Assembly: GCA_019635535.1 (NCBI GenBank)
Contig: JAHBZH010000001.1
Span: 954,995 to 1,018,994, forward strand
Length of the DNA stretch: 64,000 bases
Direction: 5' to 3'
Source: Sphingomonas sp.
GTDB lineage: Bacteria > Pseudomonadota > Alphaproteobacteria > Sphingomonadales > Sphingomonadaceae
The notes beneath the pieces are model-generated. The model searched no databases. It had not been told where the DNA came from and worked only from the letters and a program-made list of their open reading frames with translations. The translations under genes and the position numbers were made by a program. How positions within the stretch are numbered: position 1 is the stretch's first letter; each line of letters begins with the position of its first letter. This document shows positions 51,488-63,573 of the stretch, in pieces.

Positions 51488-53707
51488 TCAGAAGCGCGCG
51501 GTCAGCGACACCCGGAAATTGCGGCCCGGCTGGGTGTAGGCGTCGGTGACCGTCGAGGTGGCGGCGAGGCCGGCGACGTCGCTCCAATAGGCGTAAGCCT
51601 CGTCGGTGATGTTGAAGAGGCCGGCGCGCAGCGTGAAAGCGTCGCTGATCCGGAAGAAGGCGGTGGCGTCGAGCACGGTCGAAGCCGCGGGGCGGAAGCA
51701 GGAGGGCGTGCACAGGGCCGCCGTGCTCTCCAGCGACTTGCGGTCGGCATGGGTCAGATAGAGAGTGCCGCCGAAGCGCCCGTCCGGCGCGCGATAGCCC
51801 ACGCCCAGCACGACCTTGAGCGGATCGATGCTCGACAAGGGCGCGGTCGCGCCATTAGGCTGAACCACCTCGCCCGTCGCCCAGGCGAAGGCGAAATCGG
51901 CGGTGAAGCCACTCGGGAAATTGAGGCCCGCACGGCCCTCGATCCCCTCGATCTCGACGCGATTGAGGTTGATGAACTGGTACACCGCCGGATCCGCGGG
52001 CGTGAAGCTGCCCGACACCACCTGCTGGCTGATGAAATCGTCATAGCGGCCGACGAAGCCGGTCAGCGAGGCGGACAGGATCGGCCCCTGATGGCGGATG
52101 CCCGCTTCCCAGGTTTCGCTGGTTTCGGGGCGCAGATCGGGATTGGGGATCGAGGTGTAGCCGAAATTCAGATTCTCGAAGAACTGGTTCACCTGGCTGG
52201 GCGAGGGCGATTTGAAGCCCTGCGCATAATTGGCGTAGAGGCTGAAGCCGCGCCCCACCCGCCAGATCGCGCCGAGCCGGGGCGTGACGCGCGAGCTGCT
52301 CTGATCGGCGCCGGCGAAGCCCGGCAGCAGCGGATCGTCGAGCGCGTTCAGGTCGTAATGATCGAAGCGCAGGGCCGGAAAGAGCGTGAAGGCGCCGTCC
52401 GCAATGCCGATCTCGTCGCCCAGGAACAGGCCGGCCATCACATAATCGGTTTCCGGGAAGGCGCGGGACGGGAACACGTCCGGCGGGGTCGGCACGGTGC
52501 CGTCGCGCAGGCCCTCCTGATGGGTGCGGGAAATATCGCCGCCGAAGACGATGGTGTGGCTGAACGGGCCGGTCGTGAAGCTCGCCCGCGCCTCGGCGCT
52601 GGCGCCGATCACCTCGTTGTCGAAGCTGTTGATGCGGGTGCGGTCCGCGGCGGTGTTGCGGTCCTCGGCGGTGAACTGGCGGTTCTCGCTGTCCTGCCAG
52701 TAGAGCGCGATCTGAACGAAATCGAGCGCACCGCCGCCGTCATGACGCCAGTCGAGGCTCACCCGCTTGCGCCGGGTCGTGTCGCGTCCGGTGAGATCGA
52801 TCACCGCCGTTGCCGGCAGCGGACCGGAGGCGGGCGGCGCCGTGCGGCCGCTCAGCACGTCGGTGTCGATGCGGCCGTCGCCATATTCGGCGGTGAGCCG
52901 GAAGTGGTGCGTGTCGCTGGGGGCGAAGACCAGCTTGCCGAGCACGGCGTTGGAGCGGGTGTCCTGCGGATTGGGGGCGGTGCGCCGCGAATCGGGGGAG
53001 GCGTTCGTGCCCTGATTCTCCAGCTCGCTGCCGTCGCGGCGGGTATAGGAGACGAGCGCCGACCAGGCGCCCGAACGTCCGGCGACGAGCGCCGTCTCAC
53101 TGAATTCGTCGCTCGACGAATCGTAGCCCGCGCGCAGCATGCCGGTGACCGAGCGGCCGCCGGCGAGCAGATCCTCCGGGTCCGAGGTCAGGAAGCTGAC
53201 CGCGCCGGCCAGGCCGTCCGAACCGTAGAGCGCCGAGGCGGGGCCGCGCAGGATCTCGACCGAGCGGACGATGCCGAGATCGACATAATCGCCGCGCCCG
53301 GTGAGCTGCGCGCCGAAGGAGAAGCCGTCCGGCACGCGGATGCCGTCCACCTGGATCAGCACGCGATTGCCGCCAATGCCCCGGATGCGGAAGCCGGAAT
53401 TGACGTCGCGGCCGGTGGCGCCCAGCGCCGCGCCGAAGCGGGCGGGGGAGCGCGGCACGGAAACGCCGGGCTCGAAGCGGACCAGATCGCGCGCATCGCC
53501 GGCGAGCTGATCGGCGATCTGCTCCGCGTCGATCACAGAGACGGTGGCGGGGACGTTCTCGATCGGCGTCGGGGTGCGCGTCGCCGTGATCGTGATGGTC
53601 TGGCCGCCGGCGTCCGCCGATTCGGCCTCGGTCCCCGTTTCCGCCCAGGCCGCGCCCGGCATCGTTGCCGCCAGCATCGTTCCGGCCATCAACAGCACGC
53701 GTGTCAT
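51488..53707 (-). CDS. Iron-regulated TonB-dependent receptor, hemoglobin/heme class
   Basis: The product has 739 residues. A signal peptide (to about 22) is followed by the TonB box-like ITITATRTPTPIENVPATVSV and a plug domain (GRDVNSGFRIRGIGGNRVLIQVDGIR, ILRGPASALYGSDGLAGAVSF), with a barrel to the terminal phenylalanine (SLTARF). This plug pattern is typical of the hemoglobin/transferrin/lactoferrin/HmuR family. The start at 53707 follows GGGGGAAAG; the frame upstream is a chance extension. A Fur-type palindrome lies 25 bases upstream, so it is probably induced in iron limitation. The DUF6607 gene is co-transcribed. Confidence 0.9.
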   Translation of the reverse strand: MTRVLLMAGTMLAATMPGAAWAETGTEAESADAGGQTITITATRTPTPIENVPATVSVIDAEQIADQLAGDARDLVRFEPGVSVPRSPARFGAALGATGRDVNSGFRIRGIGGNRVLIQVDGIRVPDGFSFGAQLTGRGDYVDLGIVRSVEILRGPASALYGSDGLAGAVSFLTSDPEDLLAGGRSVTGMLRAGYDSSSDEFSETALVAGRSGAWSALVSYTRRDGSELENQGTNASPDSRRTAPNPQDTRSNAVLGKLVFAPSDTHHFRLTAEYGDGRIDTDVLSGRTAPPASGPLPATAVIDLTGRDTTRRKRVSLDWRHDGGGALDFVQIALYWQDSENRQFTAEDRNTAADRTRINSFDNEVIGASAEARASFTTGPFSHTIVFGGDISRTHQEGLRDGTVPTPPDVFPSRAFPETDYVMAGLFLGDEIGIADGAFTLFPALRFDHYDLNALDDPLLPGFAGADQSSSRVTPRLGAIWRVGRGFSLYANYAQGFKSPSPSQVNQFFENLNFGYTSIPNPDLRPETSETWEAGIRHQGPILSASLTGFVGRYDDFISQQVVSGSFTPADPAVYQFINLNRVEIEGIEGRAGLNFPSGFTADFAFAWATGEVVQPNGATAPLSSIDPLKVVLGVGYRAPDGRFGGTLYLTHADRKSLESTAALCTPSCFRPAASTVLDATAFFRISDAFTLRAGLFNITDEAYAYWSDVAGLAATSTVTDAYTQPGRNFRVSLTARF

Positions 53708-53731
53708 CTTTCCCCCGCTTTCTCTTGCTAA

Positions 53732-53746
53732 TGCGAATGATTCGCA
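53732..53746. promoter_or_regulatory. Fur-type iron box
   Basis: TGCGAAT-G-ATTCGCA is an exact 7-1-7 palindrome, matching the alphaproteobacterial Fur box type TGCAAAT-x-ATTTGCA in form. It lies between the divergent receptor and uup starts, nearer to the receptor (25 bases). Confidence 0.75.
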
Positions 53747-53834
53747 GTCGCTATTAATCGGAAATGACGGTGCGTCAATCGGGGGATTGCGTCGGGGCTG
53801 GAGAAAACGCGCGTAGCTGCCTACATCGCCGCCC

Positions 53835-55633
<1,799 letters not shown>

Positions 55634-55637
<4 letters not shown>

Positions 55638-57529
55638 CCCGCCCGCGCCCGCTCAAGCCGCCTGCGGATATCCGCGTCGGAGGGCGCGCCGCGCGCGGCC
55701 TGCTCCAGCAGCACCAGCCCTTCGGCGCGGCGGCCGGCCCTGAAAAGGATCCAGCCCAGCGTGTCCGCCGTCACCGGATTGTCGCGGTCGAGCGCATAAG
55801 CGCGCCGGGCGAGCGGAACGGCTCGGTCCACCGCGCCCGTCTCCGCATAGGCCCAGGCGAGATTGTTGAGCACGGTCGCGTCATTGTCGCCGAGCCGGGC
55901 ACGCAGGCTTTCATAGGCGCGGATCGCGCCCGCCCAGTCTTCGGCCAGCATCGCGCGGTTGGCGTAAATGTTGAGCGCGGGCACGTTGCGCGGATTCTGG
56001 CGCAGGAACAGTTCGAGCACCTGCCCCGCCGCTTCCGCCTGGTCGGAGCGCTGCAGCGCCTCGATCAGGCGCAGCGCCACGCTTTCGGAAAAGGCGATAT
56101 TGGCGGCGCGGCGATACTGCTCGGCGGCGCCGGCGAAATCGCCGCGCACGCCGAGCGCGTCGCCGACCAGCATATGCGCCTCGGGCGCGCCCGGGCTGGC
56201 GGCCTGGAGCCGCCGGGCACGGGCCAATGCCTCCTCGCCCAGCCCGCGCGCGAGCAAAGCGGAGACGAAGCGGACCTGCAGCGGGCCGTCATCCGGCCGG
56301 GCATCGGCCTCGTCGCGCAGCCGGGCGAAGGCGCCGTCGTCGATCCGCTCGATCGCGGTCAGCGCGACCGGGGCGGGGTTGGCGGCGCGGGCGAGATAGT
56401 GGGAGGCGCGGGCCGCATCGCCGGCCCGGGCCAGCGCCCGACCCATCAGCGACAGGCTGTAGGAATCGGCGTCCGGCAGATCGACGAAGGGGGCGAGCGC
56501 GGCCATCGTGCCGGGCGCATCGCCGAGCCGCCAGCGGACGGCGGCGAGCAGGCGGCGGGCCTTGCGGTTTCCGCCCTGCCGTTCGACCAGGGTTTCGAGC
56601 CGCCGCGCCGCGCGCTCGGCATTGCCGGTCTCGATATCGATCGCGCTGGCGAGCAGCATGCCGGCCGGCAGCTCGTCGAACGCGCCGCGCGTCCGGTCGT
56701 AGAGCGCGCGGGCCAAAGTGAAATTGCGCGCGCGGGCGGCCAGCATGGCCTGCAGATAATAGGCATTGGCATGACCGCCGGTCAGCCGATGCACCTCGCG
56801 CGCATCGGCCAGCATCTCGCGCATCCGGCCCATGTCGCCATAGGTGATCGCCCGCTCCAGCCGCGCGCCGACATGGGCGGGATCGACCTCTAGCGCGCGG
56901 TCGAACCAGGGCAGAGCGGCGGCGAGGCCATATTGGCCGCGGGTCAGTTCGGCGCGCAGCAGCAAGGCGTCCACGGATTGCGGGGCGGCGGCGACGGCGC
57001 GGTCGGCGGCCTGGATCGCGCCGCCGAGATCGCCGGACGCGCGGCGGAAGCGGCCGACCTCGACCCAGGTGCCGCCATCCTGGGGCGCCAGTGCCAGCGC
57101 ACGTTCGAAGGCGGCGGCGGCATTGGCCTGATCGCCCAGCCGCAGCCAGGCCTGACCCCGGATGCGCGCGGCATAGGCTTCGTGCGCGGCGGGCGCGGCT
57201 TCGGCTTCGGCCAGCGCGCCCCGCGCATCGCCCTGCAGCAGCCGGGCATGGGCCATCAGATGCCGGGTGCGCTCGATCGGCGCACCGGACTGGCGGGCGC
57301 GGGCGATCTCCGCCTCGGCGCCGGCGCCGTCGTTCAGGCCGAGCAGCACACGGGCCTGCATGATCCGCGCGGCGGCATTGTCCGGATCGGCCTGGATCGC
57401 GTTCATCAGCTCGACTCGCGCGGTGCGCAGGTCGCCGGCCTCGAACGCGGCGACCCCGCGCTCGTACGCCGTGCCCGACCCGCCCGAACAGGCGGCGAGG
57501 AGGAGGGTTAGAGACACGAGGCCGGGCAA
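55634..57529 (-). CDS. prsT: PEP-CTERM system TPR-repeat lipoprotein PrsT
   Basis: The product has about 631 residues. A short lipoprotein signal (GLVSLTLLLAAC) is followed by TPR-like helical repeats to the C-terminus (AYERGVAAFEAGDLRTARVEL, AFERALALAPQDGG, ITYGDMGRMREMLADA, NLAWAYAETGAVD). The start is uncertain. TTG at 57529 and GTG at 57517 are the in-frame choices that directly precede the signal core, and no ATG exists there. A REP element abuts this point. Position directly after prsR fits the order prsT-prsR-prsK known from exosortase A loci. It may aid export or surface anchoring of PEP-CTERM proteins or polysaccharide. Confidence 0.8.
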
Positions 57530-57533
57530 CCCC

Positions 57534-57632
57534 CACCCGTTCGGGCTGAGCCTGTCGAAGCCCTGCCCTTTCTTTCTTCTGAGTGAAAAGAAGGACAGTC
57601 CTTCGACAAGCTCAGGACGAACGGTGTGGGTG
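57534..57632. repeat. REPIN pair between prsR and prsT
   Basis: CTGAGCCTGTCGAAG (left, 57547-57560) and CTTCGACAAGCTCAG (right, 57601-57615) are inverted copies with flanks CCACCCGTTC and GAACGGTGTGGG. A TTTCTTT/AAAAGAA core lies between. The same REP core is found inside the HTH gene at 31834. The left copy touches the prsT start. Confidence 0.8.
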
Positions 57633-57651
57633 GAGAGGCGGGAGTGAGGAC

Positions 57652-59016
57652 TCAAGGCTGCAGCCCATATTGCTTCAACAGGTCGTAGAGCGTCGGCCGG
57701 CTGATGCCGAGCAGACGGGCGGCGCCGGAAATGTTGTTGTCGGCCTGGGCCAGCGCCTTGCGGATCGCGCGGCGGTCCGTCTCCTCGCGTGCGGCCTTGA
57801 GATTGACCGGCAACGCCTCGGCCTCGTTCGCGGCCAGGTCCAGATCCTCGGCCGACACGAACTTGCCGTCGGCCATGATCACGGCGCGCTTCAGCCGGTT
57901 CTCCAGCTCGCGGATATTGCCCGGCCATGGCCAGTCTTCGATCGCCGCCAGCGCGCCGGGCGCGAAGCCCTTCACATGCGGGTTCATCTCCCGGGCGAAG
58001 CGGGCCAGGAAATGCTTGGCGAGCAGCGCCGGATCGCCCGGCCGCTCGGCGAGGCTCGGGATACGCACGACGATCTCGGCGAGGCGGTAATAGAGGTCTT
58101 CGCGGAACGTGCCTTCGGCGATCATCGTCTCCAGATTCTGGTGGGTGGCGCACACGATCCGCGTATCGACCGGGATCGGCTTGCGCCCGCCGATCCGCTC
58201 GATCACCCGTTCCTGGAGGAAGCGCAGCAGCTTGACCTGGAGCGCGAGGGGAATGTCGCCGACCTCGTCGAGAAAGAGCGTGCCGCCATGGGCGAGCTCG
58301 ATCTTGCCCTCGGTGGTGCGCACCGCGCCGGTGAAGGCGCCCTTCTCGTAGCCGAACAATTCGGCTTCCAGCAGGTTCTCGGGGATGGCGGCGCAGTTGA
58401 TCGCGACGAAGCCGGCATGGCGCCGCGCGCTCGCCTGATGGAGGCCGCGTGCCAGCAATTCCTTGCCGGTGCCGCTGGCGCCGAGCAGCATCACCGAGAC
58501 ATTGGTGTCCGCCACCCGCTCGATCGTGCGCGCCACCTTCGCCATTTCCGGCGCGGCGGTGACCATCGTGCCGAGCACCTTGCGCTCGTCGCCGACCTCG
58601 TTTTCCAGCCGCCGGTTCTCGGTCTCGATGCCGTGGAGCTGGAAGGCGCGGCGCACGATCAGGCCGAGCTGGTCGATGTCGACCGGCTTCTGGTAGAAAT
58701 CATAGGCGCCCGAGGCGATCGCCTTCAGCGCGCTTTCGCGCGCGCCGTGGCCGGAGGCGACGATCACCTTGGTCTCGGGCTTCAGCGACAGGATCGTCTC
58801 GAGCGCGGCGAAGCCCTCGGTGACGCCGTCCGGATCGGGCGGCAGGCCGAGATCGAGCGTCACCACCGCCGGTTCGGCCGCGCGCAGCAGATCGATCGCG
58901 GCATTACGGTCGGAGGCGATCAGCACCTCGTAATCGTCATAGGCCCAGCGCAGCTGACGCTGCAGCCCCTCGTCATCCTCGACGATCAGCAGCTTGGGTT
59001 TCACATGCATGGTCAT
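57652..59016 (-). CDS. prsR: PEP-CTERM-box response regulator PrsR (sigma-54 activator)
   Basis: The product has 454 residues. The receiver domain has Asp55 (TLDLGLPPD). The AAA+ domain has Walker A GASGTGKE, the sigma-54 loop GAFTGA and Walker [14 protein letters not shown]-terminal Fis-type HTH is [19 protein letters not shown]. It activates sigma-54 promoters of PEP-CTERM protein genes. The gene overlaps prsK in an ATGA. The pairing with PrsK and the EpsB_2-type transferase is a known locus. Confidence 0.92.
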   Translation of the reverse strand: MTMHVKPKLLIVEDDEGLQRQLRWAYDDYEVLIASDRNAAIDLLRAAEPAVVTLDLGLPPDPDGVTEGFAALETILSLKPETKVIVASGHGARESALKAIASGAYDFYQKPVDIDQLGLIVRRAFQLHGIETENRRLENEVGDERKVLGTMVTAAPEMAKVARTIERVADTNVSVMLLGASGTGKELLARGLHQASARRHAGFVAINCAAIPENLLEAELFGYEKGAFTGAVRTTEGKIELAHGGTLFLDEVGDIPLALQVKLLRFLQERVIERIGGRKPIPVDTRIVCATHQNLETMIAEGTFREDLYYRLAEIVVRIPSLAERPGDPALLAKHFLARFAREMNPHVKGFAPGALAAIEDWPWPGNIRELENRLKRAVIMADGKFVSAEDLDLAANEAEALPVNLKAAREETDRRAIRKALAQADNNISGAARLLGISRPTLYDLLKQYGLQP

Positions 59017-61103
59017 GCGCGCATCCGTTCGAGATAGTGGGTGCCCTGGCCGGCAGTGCCGGGCAGGAGCAGGGTGAAGCAGCTGCCTTCGCCTTCGGCG
59101 CTTTCGACCTCGAGCCGCCCGCCCATCGCCTGGACGAGCGCGCGCGCCTCATAGGCGCCGATGCCGAAGCCGGTTTCCTTGGTCGAGACGAAGGGCTGGA
59201 AGAGGCGGGCGCGGACGAATTCGCCCGACATGCCGGCGCCACGGTCGGCGACCTCGATGACGACGTCGCCGCCGCTTTCGCGGGCATTGAGCTGGACGGG
59301 CACGCCCGGCTGGCTGGCGTCTATCGCGTTCTGGACGAGATGGGCGAGCGCCTGTTCGAGGCCGATCGGCCCGGCGACGCATTCCAGGCCCGGATCGCAG
59401 GCGACCTCGACCGGATGGGTCCGCGCCTTGCTGTCGGCCAGGTTGCGCAGCAGCGGCTCCAGCGCGACCGCGCGGGGCGGATCGGCGTCGCGCGCCGCGC
59501 CGGGCGACAGGCGCACCAGCAGGTCGTTCATCTTCCGGACCGAGCTTTGCAGCGTTGCGATCATGTCGGCACGGAATTCGGGATTGTCGGCGTGGCGCTC
59601 GGCATTGCGGGTGACGAGGCTGAGCTGGCTCACCAGATTCTTGATATCGTGCAGGATGAAGGCGAAGCGGCGGTTGAATTCGTCGAAGCGGCTGGCGTCG
59701 GCCAGCGCCTGCTGCCCGCGCGCTTCGGCGATATAGCTCGCCGCCTGCACGCCGGCGGTGCGGAACAGGTCGAAATCCTCCCAGTCGAGCGGGCGCCGCT
59801 CGGGCGGATGATCGAGGATGACGAGGCCGACCAGCCGTCCGTTGTGGATCAGCGGCACGCCCGCCCAGGCGCGCTCCAGCCCCGCCAGCCAGGCCGGCAC
59901 GGGCAACGTGCAGCCGTCGATGGCGAGCGCACCGGCGCGCGCCGCGTCGAAATCCAGCACGAAGACATGGGTCTCCATATGGCGCAGCAGGGCATCCGCT
60001 CCGTCGCCGGTGGCCGGCAGATACGCGTCCGAGTTCCAGCGCGCAGCCGGGGCGAGCCGATATTGCGCGTCGGCGATGAGCAGCATCCCGGCCGAGGCGC
60101 CGCCGATATCGGCCAACGCCTTCACCACCCGCTCCTCCAGCGGCGCGCCGTCGGTGCCTTCGCGGTTGAGGGTGGCGACGAAGCGCAGCCATTCGCGGCG
60201 ATAATCGTAGCGATGCTCGAAGACATGCTTGGCGAGGAAGACGCGCAGCCAGGCGCGCGCCCGGCCCGAGGGCAGCAGCACGAGCGCCGCGAAGGTCATC
60301 GCGAAGACGATGCCGAACTGGGCGACGAGCCCCCAGCTGCCGCCGACGATCTCCATCGCCCGCGCCGCCGCCATCATCACGGCGAGATAGGCGAGGATCG
60401 CCACCGCCGAGACCGACTGGAAGGTGGCGGCGCGCGACAGCTGGAGCCGCAGCGCCGCGCCGCCGCGCAGGCCGAGCGCGAACAGGGGTGCCATCAGCGC
60501 CAGCACGATCCCGCGCAGCGCGAACAGGTCGTCGGCAAGGCCGTGGGTGAAATAGGCGATCGTATAGAGATGCAGGTCGTAGGCCCACATCAGGGCGAGC
60601 GCGAGCATCGGATATTTGAGCGCGTCGCGCGAGCCGTGCGAGGCCTGGCCATAGAGATTGTGGACCAGGATCAGCGCCCCGGCGGCAGCGGTGAGGCCGA
60701 GCAGCCGGCCGGTCGCGACCAGCGCCTCGAAGGCCGCCGGCAGGTCGCCGAATTGCGGGATCAGCCCGCCGACGACGATCTGCAGGCCGACCACCGCGGC
60801 GACGGCGGCATAGACCGCGCGGATCGCGCGCTGGCCGCCGCCCTCGCCTTTGTCCGCCTCGCGCAGCAGCGCGTAGAGGAATGCAAGGAAGGCGAGATTG
60901 CGCCCCCCCTCGGCGAGCAAGGCGAGCGGGCTGTAGCCGCCCGAAGTCGCCAGCGACAATGCCCAGACCGAGACGATCGCGAAAGCGGCGGCGAGCGGAC
61001 GGTTGCTCGGATCCTCCTTCCAGTGCCGCGCGCGCGCCAGCGCCAGCATGGCGAACAGCACGGCGGCGAGGAGGTGGCCCCACAAGGCGAGCACGGCCGG
61101 CAT
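59013..61103 (-). CDS. prsK: PEP-CTERM system histidine kinase PrsK
   Basis: The product has 696 residues. About nine membrane segments fill residues 1-290. A GAF-like domain follows (about 320-480). The phosphoacceptor is in FAFILHDIKNLVSQLSLV, and the ATPase domain has NLADSK-type N box, QNAIDASQPG, DRGAGMS and GFGIGAYEARALV. It senses an unknown membrane or cell-wall signal and phosphorylates PrsR. Its ATG overlaps the glycosyltransferase stop by one base (TGATG), and its end overlaps prsR. Confidence 0.9.
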   Translation of the reverse strand: MPAVLALWGHLLAAVLFAMLALARARHWKEDPSNRPLAAAFAIVSVWALSLATSGGYSPLALLAEGGRNLAFLAFLYALLREADKGEGGGQRAIRAVYAAVAAVVGLQIVVGGLIPQFGDLPAAFEALVATGRLLGLTAAAGALILVHNLYGQASHGSRDALKYPMLALALMWAYDLHLYTIAYFTHGLADDLFALRGIVLALMAPLFALGLRGGAALRLQLSRAATFQSVSAVAILAYLAVMMAAARAMEIVGGSWGLVAQFGIVFAMTFAALVLLPSGRARAWLRVFLAKHVFEHRYDYRREWLRFVATLNREGTDGAPLEERVVKALADIGGASAGMLLIADAQYRLAPAARWNSDAYLPATGDGADALLRHMETHVFVLDFDAARAGALAIDGCTLPVPAWLAGLERAWAGVPLIHNGRLVGLVILDHPPERRPLDWEDFDLFRTAGVQAASYIAEARGQQALADASRFDEFNRRFAFILHDIKNLVSQLSLVTRNAERHADNPEFRADMIATLQSSVRKMNDLLVRLSPGAARDADPPRAVALEPLLRNLADSKARTHPVEVACDPGLECVAGPIGLEQALAHLVQNAIDASQPGVPVQLNARESGGDVVIEVADRGAGMSGEFVRARLFQPFVSTKETGFGIGAYEARALVQAMGGRLEVESAEGEGSCFTLLLPGTAGQGTHYLERMRA

Positions 61104-62491
61104 CAGCGCGCGCCCGTCGGCCAGAGAATGACCCGCGCCGTCTGGAGCAGGATCAATATGTCGAGGAAGGGCGTGTAGTTCTTCGCGTAATAGAGATCGT
61201 ATTCCAGCTTCTCGCGCGCATCCTCGACGCTGGCGCCATAGGGATAGTTGATCTGCGCCCAGCCGGTGATGCCCGGCTTCACGACATGGCGCTCGGCATA
61301 ATAAGGCAGGCGCACCTCCAGGTCGGCGACGAACTGGGGGCGTTCCGGACGCGGGCCGACGAAGCTCATCTCCCCTTTGAGGACGCTCCACGCCTGGGGC
61401 AGCTCGTCGATCCGGACCTTGCGGATGAATGCGCCGATCCGGGTGACGCGCGGATCGTCCTTCTGCGCCCAGACCGCCTTGCCGCCCACTTCGGCATCGG
61501 TCCGCATCGAGCGCAGTTTGACCACCTCGAACGCCTCGCCATAGCGACCGATGCGGCGCTGGCGATAGAAAGCCGGGCCCTTGCTCTCCAGCTTCACCGC
61601 GATCGCGGTGACGAGGATGAGCGGCCAGGTCAGTGCCAGCAGCAGCGCGCTCGCCACCACGTCGAACAGCCTTTTGCCCCAGCTCGACAGCCGCCGCCCC
61701 GCGGAAAAGCCGTCGGAGAAGATCAGCCAGGAGGGATTGAGGCTGTCGAGATCGACCCGGCCCGTCTCGCGCTCCAGGAAGCTGGAGAAATCCTGGACGT
61801 GGACGCCGGTGGTCTTGATCCGCAGCAGATCGCCCAGCGGCAGCGCGTTGCGTCGTTCCTCGAGCGCCAGCACAACCTCGCCGGCGTTCAGCTTCAGCAG
61901 GTGATCGGGCAGGCTGGCGATGTCGGCGCGGTTGACGGCGCGCGCGACCTCGATCGGCCCGTCGTTCATCGCGACGAAGCCGACCGCCGCGAAGCCGGCG
62001 TCGGGCCGGGCCGCCAGCGCCTCGATCCGCGCGGCGCGGGCGCCGCCGCCGAGCACCAGCAGCCGCCGCTTGAACCGGTCGCCGCCGAGCACGCCCTTGA
62101 GGGCGAAGCGCACGCCGATCGTGCCGGCCAGCGCCAGCCACATCGCGTAGAGCAGGCTGGAGCGCCAGAAGCTGACCGGCGGCACGATGAAGAAGACCAG
62201 TGACAGGAAGAGGATGGCGAGCATCGCCGCGACCACCAGCCGGGCGATCGCGAACCGCAGCGAACGCAGCGCCTCGGTGCCATAGACGCCGACCGCGATC
62301 ATCGCGACCTGCAGCGCGCCGGCGAATGCGAGGAGATTGGGCAGCCGCTCCCCGCCCGGATCGAAATCGCCGGACAGCTGCCACAGTCGGAGCGTCCAGC
62401 CGATCTCCGCGGCGAGCATCAGCAGGGCGAAATCGATCGCCCCCAGCAGCAGCACCGCATAGGGAATATAATGCTTGAACAGCCGGATCAC
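61103..62491 (-). CDS. XrtA/PEP-CTERM system sugar transferase (bacterial undecaprenyl-phosphate type)
   Basis: The product has 462 residues. Four or so membrane segments precede a CoA-binding-like middle domain ([18 protein letters not shown]). The C-terminal transferase core has [63 protein letters not shown] and [10 protein letters not shown]. It adds the first sugar phosphate to the lipid carrier in exopolysaccharide assembly, as in TIGR03013 proteins. A GTG start follows GGAGGG. It is the first gene of the prs operon. Confidence 0.92.
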   Translation of the reverse strand: MIRLFKHYIPYAVLLLGAIDFALLMLAAEIGWTLRLWQLSGDFDPGGERLPNLLAFAGALQVAMIAVGVYGTEALRSLRFAIARLVVAAMLAILFLSLVFFIVPPVSFWRSSLLYAMWLALAGTIGVRFALKGVLGGDRFKRRLLVLGGGARAARIEALAARPDAGFAAVGFVAMNDGPIEVARAVNRADIASLPDHLLKLNAGEVVLALEERRNALPLGDLLRIKTTGVHVQDFSSFLERETGRVDLDSLNPSWLIFSDGFSAGRRLSSWGKRLFDVVASALLLALTWPLILVTAIAVKLESKGPAFYRQRRIGRYGEAFEVVKLRSMRTDAEVGGKAVWAQKDDPRVTRIGAFIRKVRIDELPQAWSVLKGEMSFVGPRPERPQFVADLEVRLPYYAERHVVKPGITGWAQINYPYGASVEDAREKLEYDLYYAKNYTPFLDILILLQTARVILWPTGAR

Positions 62492-62531
62492 GGGCGGGGC
62501 CCTCCGGCTGCACGCTTATGTGTAAGGCATC

Positions 62532-62552
62532 CCGACACGCCGGGAGTGTCGG
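62532..62552. promoter_or_regulatory. Inverted repeat in the prs operon leader
   Basis: CCGACAC-GCCGGGA-GTGTCGG is a perfect 7-bp stem with a 7-base loop, located 41 bases before the glycosyltransferase start. Confidence 0.4.
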
Positions 62553-62563
62553 AGAAATTGACA
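62547..62563 (-). promoter_or_regulatory. Candidate PEP-CTERM box (PrsR site)
   Basis: On the minus strand TGTCAATTTCTCCGACA is a 17-base motif with TGTC/GACA ends. It resembles the PrsR box near PEP-CTERM sigma-54 promoters as I remember it. It is upstream of the prs operon and overlaps the adjacent hairpin. No GG-N10-GC sigma-54 promoter is seen nearby at the correct spacing. Confidence 0.4.
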
Positions 62564-62635
62564 AATTATCGGTAAAGAAGAAGCAAGAACGGGGGCGGCG
62601 CCTGAGAGAGGGGGAGGGCGCCGCCCCCGCCCCGC

Positions 62636-62971
62636 TCAGCCCGCCAGATACCAGGCGAGCAGGAGGATCGGGCCGACCACGGCGACGGCGAACAGCAATT
62701 GCGCCGCCACGCTCGGCCGGAACCGGGCGGCGTGGAGGCGGCGGAAGGCGGCGAGCCGGGGAGCGAGGCCATCGCGGCCCGACACGGTCCCGATCTCCAT
62801 CTGGCTGCCCTTGGTGAGGAACCGGATCAGCTCCTCGGTCTCCTCGTCGCCGATCTGCGGGTGACGGCGCAGCAGTGCCTCCATCCGATCCATCCGCGCC
62901 TGGGCGCTATCGGCATGAGTCTCGGCGCGCGGCTCCAGCACGCGCGCGCTCGCGATATTTGCGGTCTTCAT
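62636..62971 (-). CDS. Small hypothetical membrane protein
   Basis: The 111-residue product is mostly helical and ends with a membrane segment (VAAQLLFAVAVVGPILLLAWYLAG). A motif DEETEELIRFLTKG lies near residue 45. No family is recognised. It shares direction with the prs operon and ends 144 bases upstream of it. Confidence 0.6.
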   Translation of the reverse strand: MKTANIASARVLEPRAETHADSAQARMDRMEALLRRHPQIGDEETEELIRFLTKGSQMEIGTVSGRDGLAPRLAAFRRLHAARFRPSVAAQLLFAVAVVGPILLLAWYLAG

Positions 62972-63075
62972 GATTCAATTCACTTTCCTGTGTGGCCGGG
63001 GCGCGCGCTGCGGCGCGGCCCGTCCGGCCGGTTCATCCGATGGTGCAAGAGGGCCGGGCGATGCCGGCCCGGTCG

Positions 63076-63573
63076 TCAGCCGCGCGGCGGAGCGCGGGCG
63101 TGAAAGCCGCTCGCGCTGTGCGCGGCGAGCGGATCGGAGGACAGGGAAGGAAGCGGCGTTTCGGCCCGCTCGGGAAGGGGAAGCGCGGCGAGGGCCGGTG
63201 GGAGGACCGCCGCGCCGCCGCCGTCGATCGGGTCGTCGGAACGGATGTCGGGCCGGGAGACCCCGCTGTCCGTCGCCTGCCGGGCCGCGAAGCGCGGCGC
63301 CGGGGCGGAATCGACGATGGTCGGCGATCCGATCGTGGCGCGGCCGAGCGGGTTGGAGATCGGTGTGGCGGCGTCGCCGACCAGGGCCGCGAGCCATGCG
63401 GCGAGGAACAGAAACGCCGCGACGGCGCCCTTCCTCGGGCCGGGCCGGTCTTCGGCGGCAAGGCGCGCGGCGTGACTCACGCCGCCGACATAGGAGGCCC
63501 CGGCGCAAGCGCAAGACGGCTTGCGGCGAGCGGGGCTTCCGGCAACCGGCGCGAACGGGCTAGGATGAGGCAT
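63076..63573 (-). CDS. Hypothetical single-pass protein, start uncertain
   Basis: The frame gives 165 residues from the ATG at 63573, or 134 from a GTG at 63480. A hydrophobic segment (GAVAAFLFLAAWLAALVGDA) is followed by a Ser/Pro/Ala-rich tail. It is unlike any family I know. The ATG overlaps the divergent manC ATG as CATG, which would be unusual, so the GTG start is equally likely. Confidence 0.4.
   Translation of the reverse strand: MPHPSPFAPVAGSPARRKPSCACAGASYVGGVSHAARLAAEDRPGPRKGAVAAFLFLAAWLAALVGDAATPISNPLGRATIGSPTIVDSAPAPRFAARQATDSGVSRPDIRSDDPIDGGGAAVLPPALAALPLPERAETPLPSLSSDPLAAHSASGFHARAPPRG

Noticed and set aside
62492..62563. Possible sigma-54 promoter of the prs operon
   Set aside because: The nearest GG and GC are 11 bases apart instead of 10, so the sigma-54 consensus is not met.
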